This document shows positions 45,743-53,457 of a stretch of 64,000 nt of DNA, in pieces (the first letter of the stretch is position 1; each line of letters begins with the position of its first letter). Source of the DNA: Mariniphaga sp964624645 (lineage in GTDB: Bacteria > Bacteroidota > Bacteroidia > Bacteroidales > Prolixibacteraceae). The stretch is taken from contig CAZVAD010000001.1 of NCBI GenBank assembly GCA_964624645.1, forward strand, positions 1-64,000. The letters are read 5' to 3'. Under the pieces are notes generated by a model that worked only from the letters and a program-made list of their open reading frames with translations, did not search any database and was not told where the DNA came from. Both the position numbers and the translations under genes were made by a program.

Positions 45743-47041
45743 ATGATAGTAGAAATTAAAGTTCCCAGTCCGGGAGAATCTATTGTTGAAGTGGAAATTG
45801 GTGCATGGCTTGTAGAAAATGGCGCATGGGTTGCTAAAGATCAGGAAATTGCCGAAGTGGAATCGGATAAAGCCACCCTGACAATCATTGCGTCTCATGC
45901 CGGAAAAATTGAATTTCTTGCAGCCGAAGGCGAAGCGGTAAGTGTGGGCGCAGTTGCCTGTACCATTGATACCAGCGTAAAACCGCCGGAAGGCGTGGAA
46001 GAAAGCAAGCCTGAAGAAATTGCTGCACTTCCGGTTCAGGAGGAAACTCCTGTGGTTCAGGAAGAGGTGACAGAGAGCCGGCCTGAAATTGCCGGGGAAG
46101 AAAAACTGCCCGAAGAACAAAGTTCTCCGGGAACAGAGCAGGTGCGGGTGACGCCGTTGGCCAAAGAGCTGATGAAGGAACATGAAATTTCTGTGGAAGA
46201 GGTGCTTCAGGGACTGAAACGACTTGGCAAGAAAGAGGTCGAGGCGGTAATCAGCGCTAAAAATGCCCTGCCTGAGATTCCGGCAGTTGGCGCTCAGCCT
46301 GCACAGGCTACCCGCGAAGTGGATAAAATCCGACTGACTGCACTGCGGCGCAAATTGAGCCAGCGCCTTGTGGCTGTGAAAAATGAAACCGCCATGCTCA
46401 CCACTTTCAATGAAGTGGATATGAGCCGTGTTATAGAACTGAGAAAAAAATACCAGCAGCAATTTGTGGAGAAATATGGCTACAAATTAGGATTCATGTC
46501 ATTTTTTGCCAAAGCGGCAACGGTGGCCATGGATTTTCATCCGATGGTGAATGCACAGTTTGACACCGAGGAAATTATTTCGCCCCGTTTTGTTGATATA
46601 GGCATTGCGGTTTCCACCCCCAGAGGTTTGATGGTTCCTGTTATACGGAATACCGAGGTGAAAACGATTGCTCAGATAGAGCTGGAGATAAAGGAACTTG
46701 CCGAAAAAGCACGTAACAAAAAAATCACTGTTGATGAACTGACCGGCGGAACTTTCACCATTACCAACGGAGGCGTATTTGGTTCCCTGCTTTCTACACC
46801 GCTTATCAATCCGCCCCAGTCGGCAATTCTTGGATTGCACAATATCGTGGAGCGGCCTGTGGCAATGAACGGACAGGTGGTCATCCGCCCGATGATGTAT
46901 ATCGCCTTATCTTACGATCACCGCGTCATTGACGGAAAGGATTCGGTGAGTTTTCTCCTGAAGATTAAGGAATTCATTGAAAATCCCGAACGACTGCTGA
47001 CCGGTGGAAAAGAAGCCGGAAAAGTACTGCTTGGCATTTAA
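45743..47041 (+). CDS. sucB: 2-oxoglutarate dehydrogenase E2, dihydrolipoyl succinyltransferase
   Basis: This 432-residue protein has a lipoyl domain (1-78, lipoyl Lys at 43 in EVESDKATLTI), an acidic Pro/Glu linker (80-130), the E3-binding domain (RVTPLAKELMKEHEISVEEV, about 133-170) and the acyltransferase core ending in the catalytic SYDHRVIDGKDSVSFL. It overlaps the convergent gene by 4 bases. Confidence 0.96.
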   Translation: MIVEIKVPSPGESIVEVEIGAWLVENGAWVAKDQEIAEVESDKATLTIIASHAGKIEFLAAEGEAVSVGAVACTIDTSVKPPEGVEESKPEEIAALPVQEETPVVQEEVTESRPEIAGEEKLPEEQSSPGTEQVRVTPLAKELMKEHEISVEEVLQGLKRLGKKEVEAVISAKNALPEIPAVGAQPAQATREVDKIRLTALRRKLSQRLVAVKNETAMLTTFNEVDMSRVIELRKKYQQQFVEKYGYKLGFMSFFAKAATVAMDFHPMVNAQFDTEEIISPRFVDIGIAVSTPRGLMVPVIRNTEVKTIAQIELEIKELAEKARNKKITVDELTGGTFTITNGGVFGSLLSTPLINPPQSAILGLHNIVERPVAMNGQVVIRPMMYIALSYDHRVIDGKDSVSFLLKIKEFIENPERLLTGGKEAGKVLLGI

Positions 47042-47442
47042 TGTCTTGTGGTGAAGTTCTTTCGGTTTAACCAATATCCAACAATAAATATTGTGGTAAA
47101 AATCGTATTGGTGTGCGACAATGCCTGCCAGTCATTCCAGATGACCGGAATGAAAAGGATTGACAATTGTGCAATGACATAGAGCATTAATCCATCCCGG
47201 TGCAGTTTCCACATTCTGATGGCACCGGTGAGTGAGAGCGCATAAAGCGCCATCAAAAGAGTGAAATATGCCGGTGAAAGCGCTTCGGTTGTGTGCCATG
47301 ATGAATACTCGACAATAAGCTCAGTTGTTTTTTCAAAAAAGAGAGATGCCAGGAAATAGCCAAAAAATCCAATGCTGCTGCCCATAAATGTGAGCAGGCA
47401 TAAAGCGCTTAAAAAAGGGGGACGTCGCATTACTTTTTTCAA
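47038..47442 (-). CDS. Small four-helix membrane protein of unknown function
   Basis: This 134-residue protein has four likely membrane segments (LCLLTFMGSSIGFFGYFLAS, then LMALYALSLTGAI, LMLYVIAQLSILFIPVIW and FTTIFIVGYWL). No family is recognised. It is convergent with sucB and overlaps it by 4 bases. An alternative start is the Met at 47430. Confidence 0.6.
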   Translation of the reverse strand: MKKVMRRPPFLSALCLLTFMGSSIGFFGYFLASLFFEKTTELIVEYSSWHTTEALSPAYFTLLMALYALSLTGAIRMWKLHRDGLMLYVIAQLSILFIPVIWNDWQALSHTNTIFTTIFIVGYWLNRKNFTTRH

Positions 47443-47524
47443 TCGTTTAAATCTTTTAAAATTAACTGTTCAAAAATAGTGAGTTTTCCCGGATATAATT
47501 TCCCATGACTTTTTTAAAATATTA

Positions 47525-47532
47525 TACCTTTG
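47525..47532 (+). promoter_or_regulatory. -7 box that decides the glyA start
   Basis: TACCTTTG is an exact TAnnTTTG. It covers the upstream in-frame start at 47530, so translation must start at the ATG at 47560. Predicted transcript start is about 47535. Confidence 0.6.
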
Positions 47533-47559
47533 GCGATTGTTTTCAAAATTTACGCAAAA

Positions 47560-48840
47560 ATGGAAAGAGATTCACTGATTTTTGAGATTATCAAAAAGGA
47601 ACATGAGCGGCAATTGAACGGGATTGAGTTGATTGCTTCAGAAAATTTCGTGAGCAATCAGGTTATGGAAGCGATGGGTTCCGTATTGACCAACAAATAT
47701 GCCGAGGGTTATCCCGGGCGCAGGTATTACGGAGGTTGCCAGTTTGTGGATCAGTCTGAGCAACTGGCCATTGACCGCCTGAATAAATTATTTGGCGCTG
47801 AGTGGTCGAATGTACAGCCTCATTCGGGAGCACAGGCCAATGCGGCAGTTTTAAGTGTTATTCTGAATCCGGGAGATACATTCATGGGCTTTGATCTTTC
47901 CCATGGCGGACATCTTTCGCACGGTTCGCCGGTGAATAGTTCGGGAATACTCTATAACCCGGTAGGGTATCGCGTGAATGAAGAAACAGGACAGGTGGAT
48001 TATGATGAAATGGAATCCCTGGCCACCGGGCACAGGCCAAAGCTGATTATTGCCGGCGCTTCTGCCTATAGCCGCGAATGGGATTACCGGAGAATGCGCG
48101 AAATAGCTGACCGGGTTGGCGCGCTACTTATGGTCGATATGGCTCACCCGGCTGGGTTGATTGCTGCTGGGTTACTGGATAATCCGCTGAAATATGCTCA
48201 TGTTGTGACCTCTACAACGCACAAAACCCTCCGTGGGCCACGGGGTGGAATCATTTTAATGGGTAAGGATTTTGAAAATCCCTGGGGCGTTAAAACTCCC
48301 AAAGGTGTAGTTCGCTCGATGTCCTCGCTTTTTGATTCTTCAGTTTTTCCGGGGCATCAGGGCGGGCCGCTGGAACATGTCATTGCAGCCAAAGCCGTTG
48401 CATTCCATGAAGCGCTTGCTCCCGAATTCACCGAATATCAGACACAGGTTCTGAAAAACTCACGCGCCATGGCAAAGGCATTTATTGACCTGGGGTACAA
48501 AGTGATTTCCGGCGGTACGGATAACCATTCCATGCTCATTGATCTGCGTACGAAATTTCCGGATATCACCGGAAGACAGGTGGAGAATGCTCTGGTGCAG
48601 GCAGAAATTACCGTGAATAAAAATATGGTTCCGTTTGACAGCCGTTCGCCGTTCCAGACTTCAGGCCTGCGCCTCGGAACGCCGGCCATCACAACCCGCG
48701 GGGTAAAGGAAAATCTGATGCCGGTGATTGTGGAGATGATAGACCATGTGATTTCAAATATTGACAACGATAAAATCATTCGGGCAACAGGTGAAAAGGT
48801 GCATCAGCTGATGAAAGACTTTCCACTTTTTGCCTACTGA
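47560..48840 (+). CDS. glyA: Serine hydroxymethyltransferase
   Basis: This 426-residue PLP enzyme converts serine and tetrahydrofolate to glycine and 5,10-methylene-tetrahydrofolate. The PLP lysine is K222 in VTSTTHKTLRGPRGG. GGHLSHGSPVN and VDMAHPAGLIAAG are family motifs. Normal length (about 420). The start is fixed by the -7 box before it. Confidence 0.97.
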   Translation: MERDSLIFEIIKKEHERQLNGIELIASENFVSNQVMEAMGSVLTNKYAEGYPGRRYYGGCQFVDQSEQLAIDRLNKLFGAEWSNVQPHSGAQANAAVLSVILNPGDTFMGFDLSHGGHLSHGSPVNSSGILYNPVGYRVNEETGQVDYDEMESLATGHRPKLIIAGASAYSREWDYRRMREIADRVGALLMVDMAHPAGLIAAGLLDNPLKYAHVVTSTTHKTLRGPRGGIILMGKDFENPWGVKTPKGVVRSMSSLFDSSVFPGHQGGPLEHVIAAKAVAFHEALAPEFTEYQTQVLKNSRAMAKAFIDLGYKVISGGTDNHSMLIDLRTKFPDITGRQVENALVQAEITVNKNMVPFDSRSPFQTSGLRLGTPAITTRGVKENLMPVIVEMIDHVISNIDNDKIIRATGEKVHQLMKDFPLFAY

Positions 48841-48870
48841 TAATTTTCCTGCTCTTGCAGTTGAATTCTC

Positions 48871-49476
48871 TTATTTGTTCAGCCAATTGCCGTAATTGAT
48901 GTGTGGCCGGACATCCGTAACAATCATCCCTGCGCTTCTGGCTGCTTCAATTCCCAGGTCGCCATCTTCAAAAACCTGACATAAAGCAGGTTCAACCCCC
49001 ATAATCCGTGCACATTCCAAAAAAGTATCGGGATAGGGTTTGTGGCGGGTAACGTCGTTCGACGTAACCACGGCGTCAAAACAGTTGGTAATGCCTAACT
49101 GCCTCAACTGAATTTCGGTACTCTTCCGGCTTGCCCCGGTACCAACGGCCAGCGGCAGTTTCCCGTAATATTCTTTGACGATGGAGAGGATTTCTTCCAC
49201 AGGAACGAGTAATTCAGCAGAATTCCAGAATGAACTTTGCTTTAACTCCACGATTTTTTCCGGCTCAACGGTAAGGTTATATTCATCCACAATCCTGCGG
49301 GCAAACGCTATGGTGGAACGTCCGGTCATTTCAGCCATAATCTGCGGATCAAACTTAAATCCGAACATTTCGCCGATTGCATTCCAGTTGGCCAGATGTA
49401 GCGGCAAGGAATCGGAAAGTGTGCCGTCAAGGTCAAAAATAAGCCCCCGGACATCAGGATGAACTTGTAAACCCAT
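48871..49476 (-). CDS. HAD-superfamily hydrolase, beta-phosphoglucomutase-like
   Basis: This 201-residue protein has the HAD nucleophile motif LIFDLDGTLSDS (12-23), the Ser/Thr motif VGTGASRKS, and the acidic motif VFEDGDLGIEAARSAG. Relatives are phosphatases of small sugar phosphates or phosphoglycolate. The substrate is unknown. It is downstream of the carboxylase operon on the same strand but separated by 127 bases. Confidence 0.88.
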   Translation of the reverse strand: MGLQVHPDVRGLIFDLDGTLSDSLPLHLANWNAIGEMFGFKFDPQIMAEMTGRSTIAFARRIVDEYNLTVEPEKIVELKQSSFWNSAELLVPVEEILSIVKEYYGKLPLAVGTGASRKSTEIQLRQLGITNCFDAVVTSNDVTRHKPYPDTFLECARIMGVEPALCQVFEDGDLGIEAARSAGMIVTDVRPHINYGNWLNK

Positions 49477-49603
49477 TGTTTTTGCTTTTTCTCAAAAGTA
49501 CTATTTAAGAGGGAATTACTCTCCAAAATTACGAACTCCGAAGAATATTTAAGGCTCTGTTAAACCCTGTAAGGAAACTGCGTTTACTCACGAAATATTC
49601 CGG

Positions 49604-51136
49604 TTATAAAGGAATATTCCCGTGTTTGCGCGGAGGGTTGGTTTTTCTTTTGTTTTTGGTCATCTCCAGTGCGCCGATTATTTTTCTCCGGGTGTCCTTC
49701 GGATAAATGATTTCATCGATATAACCCAATGATGCGGCTGTGTATGGATTTGCAAATTTTTCGCGGTATGCGATGACTGCATCTGCCCGCTCTTCCTCAG
49801 ATTTGTTTCGGTGCAGGATATTTACCGCCCCTTCAGGCCCCATGACGGCAATTTCGGCTGTCGGGTATGCAAAATTCACATCGCCGCCAATATGTTTGCT
49901 CGACATGACATCGTATGCGCCGCCATACGCTTTGCGGGTAATAATAGTGATTTTCGGGACGGTGGCTTCCGAAAAAGCATAGAGAAGCTTGGCGCCATGC
50001 TTGATAATACCGCCAAACTCCTGAGTTGTTCCGGGCAGGAATCCGGGAACATCCACAAAGGTTATGAGCGGAATATTGAATGCATCGCAAAAACGGACGA
50101 AGCGTGCCGCCTTGACCGACGAATTGATGTCCAGCACCCCGGCAAGGTTTGCCGGCTGATTTGCAACAATGCCTACCGGATTGCCTGCAAATCTTGCAAA
50201 CCCGCAAATGATATTTTTAGCATAATTGGGCTGAACTTCCAGAAAATGATGGTTGTCAATCACATTCAGGATAATATCGTGCATATCATAAGGTTTGTTC
50301 GGATCTGCGGGAATCAGTTCCTGGAGCGCTTCTTCCACCCGGTCAGAGGGGTCAATGGTGGTTTTTACCGGCACGTCTTCCATATTGTTTGACGGCAAAA
50401 AGCTGATCAGCTCCCTGATCATCATCAGCACCTGTTCCTCATCATCACCGGTGAAATGGGCCACGCCACTTTTGGAGCTGTGGGTGAGCGCTCCGCCTAA
50501 GTCTTCTTTGGAGACATCTTCGTGCGTCACCGTTTTAATCACTTCGGGACCGGTTACAAACATGTAGCTTTTTTCATTCACCATGAAAATGAAATCGGTG
50601 AGGGCAGGGGAATAGACAGCGCCGCCGGCGCACGGGCCAAGAATAGCGGAAATCTGCGGGATGACACCCGATGAAATGACATTGTTGTAAAATATGTCAG
50701 CATAGCCGGCAAGGCTTTCAACCCCCTCCTGGATGCGTGCGCCGCCCGAATCGTTCAGCCCGATTACAGGCGCTCCCATCTGCAGCGCCAGCTTTTGTAT
50801 CTTGACAATCTTGTCAGCATTTGCGCGGCTGAGTGAGCCGCCGTAAACCGTGAAATCCTGTGCAAAAACATAAACCAGTTTACCGTTGATCTTTCCGTAG
50901 CCGGTAACTACTCCGTCTCCGGGAAACACTTGTTCCTGTTTTTCAGAATCTCTGTTTCTTGGTGTTACCAATTTGTCAATTTCAGTAAATGAACCGGGGT
51001 CAAGCAGCAACAGAACACGCTCACGGGCAGTTTTTTTTCCTGCGGCATGTTGTTTTTCAATGCGCTCTTTCCCCCCTCCCAGCTCAGCCTCCTGATTATA
51101 CTGGTCGAGCCGGATATATTTTGTGGTTAAATCCAT
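49604..51136 (-). CDS. pccB: Acyl-CoA carboxylase carboxyltransferase subunit
   Basis: This 510-residue protein transfers carboxyl from biotin to acyl-CoA, probably propionyl-CoA or the reverse (methylmalonyl-CoA decarboxylase). Motifs: GGGKERIEKQHAAGKKTARE, DSGGARIQEGVESLAGYADI, GPCAGGAVYSPALTDFIFMV and ITRKAYGGAYDVMSSKHIGG. The ATG at 51136, 13 bases after the biotin-carrier gene, is preferred over a TTG that overlaps it. It forms an operon with the two genes upstream. Confidence 0.92.
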   Translation of the reverse strand: MDLTTKYIRLDQYNQEAELGGGKERIEKQHAAGKKTARERVLLLLDPGSFTEIDKLVTPRNRDSEKQEQVFPGDGVVTGYGKINGKLVYVFAQDFTVYGGSLSRANADKIVKIQKLALQMGAPVIGLNDSGGARIQEGVESLAGYADIFYNNVISSGVIPQISAILGPCAGGAVYSPALTDFIFMVNEKSYMFVTGPEVIKTVTHEDVSKEDLGGALTHSSKSGVAHFTGDDEEQVLMMIRELISFLPSNNMEDVPVKTTIDPSDRVEEALQELIPADPNKPYDMHDIILNVIDNHHFLEVQPNYAKNIICGFARFAGNPVGIVANQPANLAGVLDINSSVKAARFVRFCDAFNIPLITFVDVPGFLPGTTQEFGGIIKHGAKLLYAFSEATVPKITIITRKAYGGAYDVMSSKHIGGDVNFAYPTAEIAVMGPEGAVNILHRNKSEEERADAVIAYREKFANPYTAASLGYIDEIIYPKDTRRKIIGALEMTKNKRKTNPPRKHGNIPL

Positions 51137-51149
51137 GTGAAAAAATGAT

Positions 51150-51659
51150 TTATTCGATTTCAATCAGAGTTTGATTGCCTTCAATGGTATCTCCCTCCTT
51201 TACATTAATTTTTTTAATGATTCCATCAATGGGAACCTTGTATTCACTCTCCATCTTCATGGCAGAAATGACGATTGCATTGTCTCCCTGACGAACAACA
51301 TCTCCTTCGCGGACAAGAATTTTTACCACCTTGCCTGGCATGGGAGAGAAAATTGTTTTTTCGTTTGTTGCAGCGCCGTTGGAGCCGCGGTTAATCAGGT
51401 AACGCGCTTCGGCATCTATGACTTCCACATTGAACCTGTCGTAGAGGGTATATGCTACATATTTTTTGGGCTGTGCCTGCGGAACAAGCTCAATATTGTA
51501 TGACCTTCCGCTTTCAATAATGGAAAAAGTGCCGCTGGCGGTATGCAGTAAATCAACATGATAAACTTTGCCGTCCACTTCAATTTCAAGCAGATTTCCA
51601 TCCTGGCTGAGCAGGTTCACCCAGCAGGTGCGATTATTAATTTTTATTTCAACCGGCAT
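51150..51659 (-). CDS. Biotin carboxyl carrier protein
   Basis: This 169-residue protein has a C-terminal biotinyl domain (about 100-169), whose biotin lysine is K135 in ISAMKMESEY, preceded by the PMPGKVVKILVREGD segment. The N-terminal half is a subunit-joining part. It is separated from the biotin-carboxylase by 9 bases and from the carboxyltransferase by 13. Confidence 0.93.
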   Translation of the reverse strand: MPVEIKINNRTCWVNLLSQDGNLLEIEVDGKVYHVDLLHTASGTFSIIESGRSYNIELVPQAQPKKYVAYTLYDRFNVEVIDAEARYLINRGSNGAATNEKTIFSPMPGKVVKILVREGDVVRQGDNAIVISAMKMESEYKVPIDGIIKKINVKEGDTIEGNQTLIEIE

Positions 51660-51668
51660 AACTCTCTT

Positions 51669-53177
51669 TTAAAAATGGTTGATGTAATGAGCTTTTTTCC
51701 AGCGGCTTTGTGCGGGAACAAAACCCTGATTGCTGCTTTTGTGTATCTGGCTTAATTTGTCCATATAATCAATATATGCCGCAATCAGCACCATATCTTC
51801 GCAATCTTCACAGGTTTTTCCGGAAATCAGTTGTCCCTGGTTCTTTTCAATGAAATGGGTGTCGTATTTCCCATCAATGAAATCGGCATGATTCATTATG
51901 CGTTCCAAGAATTTGATGGAAGTTTTCACCCCGGTGATTTTGTATTCATACAGCGCCCTGCGCATCCTTCGGATTGCTTCATCCCTGTTTCCGCCCCAGA
52001 CAATCAGTTTCGAAATCATGGGGTCATAATGGATGGGTATCTCGTAGCCTTCATACACATAGCCGTCTGTTCTGACGCCTAATCCGAGCGGCTCAGAGAT
52101 TTTATAAATCTTCCCGGAACTTGGCATGAAATTATTGTCGGGGTCTTCCGCATAAATTCTGCACTCAATGGAATGTCCGCGAATAAACAGTTCATCCTGA
52201 GATATTTCCAGTGGATTGCCTTCGGCAATTTTAATCTGCTGCTTGACCAGGTCCACTCCGGAAACCCTTTCGGTAATGGGGTGCTCCACCTGAAGGCGGG
52301 TGTTCATTTCCAGAAAATAGTAATTCAGCGCATCATCTACCAGAAACTCAATGGTTCCGGCGCCTGCATACTGCACTGCTTTGGCTGCCTCCACTGCCGC
52401 TTCTCCCATTTTTTGCCGGAGTTCCGGTGTCATAATGGGCGAGGGAGTCTCTTCTATCATTTTCTGGTGCCGGCGCTGAATGGAACATTCGCGTTCAAAA
52501 AGATGGATGGCATTTCCGTGTTTGTCGCCAAGGATTTGAAATTCGATATGGTGCGGTGAAGCGATATATTTTTCAATATAAACCGAACCGTTTCCAAATG
52601 ATGCTTTGGCTTCGGAGCGTGCAGCGCGGACGGCAGAAGCCACTTCGTGTTCGTGGTGCACGAGGCGCATGCCTTTCCCGCCGCCTCCCGCCGATGCCTT
52701 AATCATCACCGGCAATCCGATCTCTTTGATTGCCCGGAATGCATCTTCATCAGAATCAATGCTTCCTTCCGTTCCGGGAACAATGGGAATGCCTGCTTTT
52801 TTCATTGCCTCGCGGGCTTTGATTTTGTCGCCCATCCGGTCAATGACCTCGGGGGAAGGGCCAATAAATATAATACCTTCTTCTTCGCAGCGTTTGGCAA
52901 ATTGCGAGTTTTCGGATAAAAAACCATAACCAGGATGTATGGCGTCCGAACCGCTTTTCTTTGCTGTTTCAATGATCTTCTCAATATTCAGATAGCTTTC
53001 AGCTGATGGCGCTTTGCCGATGTAGTATGCTTCATCGGAATACCTGACATGAAGGGAAGTGCGGTCAGCCTCAGAAAAAACTGCCACTGACCGGATATCC
53101 ATTTCCCGGCATGTGCGCATGATGCGTATGGCAATTTCACCCCTGTTGGCTACAAGAATTTTCTTAATATGCTTCAT
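51669..53177 (-). CDS. accC: Biotin carboxylase subunit of acyl-CoA carboxylase
   Basis: This 502-residue ATP-grasp enzyme carboxylates biotin. N-domain: KKILVANRGEIAIRIMRTC. ATP loop: KASAGGGGKGMRLVHHEHE. The catalytic core holds EMNTRLQVEHPITERVSG. The ATG at 53177 gives the normal start. It heads the three-gene carboxylase operon. It could be named pccA by function. Confidence 0.93.
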   Translation of the reverse strand: MKHIKKILVANRGEIAIRIMRTCREMDIRSVAVFSEADRTSLHVRYSDEAYYIGKAPSAESYLNIEKIIETAKKSGSDAIHPGYGFLSENSQFAKRCEEEGIIFIGPSPEVIDRMGDKIKAREAMKKAGIPIVPGTEGSIDSDEDAFRAIKEIGLPVMIKASAGGGGKGMRLVHHEHEVASAVRAARSEAKASFGNGSVYIEKYIASPHHIEFQILGDKHGNAIHLFERECSIQRRHQKMIEETPSPIMTPELRQKMGEAAVEAAKAVQYAGAGTIEFLVDDALNYYFLEMNTRLQVEHPITERVSGVDLVKQQIKIAEGNPLEISQDELFIRGHSIECRIYAEDPDNNFMPSSGKIYKISEPLGLGVRTDGYVYEGYEIPIHYDPMISKLIVWGGNRDEAIRRMRRALYEYKITGVKTSIKFLERIMNHADFIDGKYDTHFIEKNQGQLISGKTCEDCEDMVLIAAYIDYMDKLSQIHKSSNQGFVPAQSRWKKAHYINHF

Positions 53178-53403
53178 GAATGCTAATTTCAAATATGCAA
53201 TTTCAATCAATTAATAACTGTGGTTTGGTTAAATTGTTTATTTCAGGTTCTTTATATTTTATTTATGCAAGTTAATTTTGAAGTTACATTATCTCCGTAA
53301 AATGATGTTAATAAATCTAAATTCACTTTTTTTGCCCGAAAGAAATAACACTTTTTTAGAAACATTGAAAAACAGAGTCAAATAATTTCAGAATATCTTT
53401 TGT

Positions 53404-53433
53404 TTTGTGATTCATCAATTCATATTATCTTTA
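53404..53433 (+). promoter_or_regulatory. Likely promoter for the second DUF5916 gene
   Basis: TTTG (53404-53407) and TATCTTTA (53426-53433, one mismatch to TAnnTTTG) are 18 bases apart, about right for Bacteroidota. The start codon is 24 bases downstream. Confidence 0.45.
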
Positions 53434-53457
53434 TCTCTTAAAAACTAATAAATATTA

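Noticed and set aside
45299..46462. Long minus-strand frame (387 residues) across sucA and sucB
   Set aside because: It spans two real genes in antisense and has atypical composition (rich in Phe, Arg and His).
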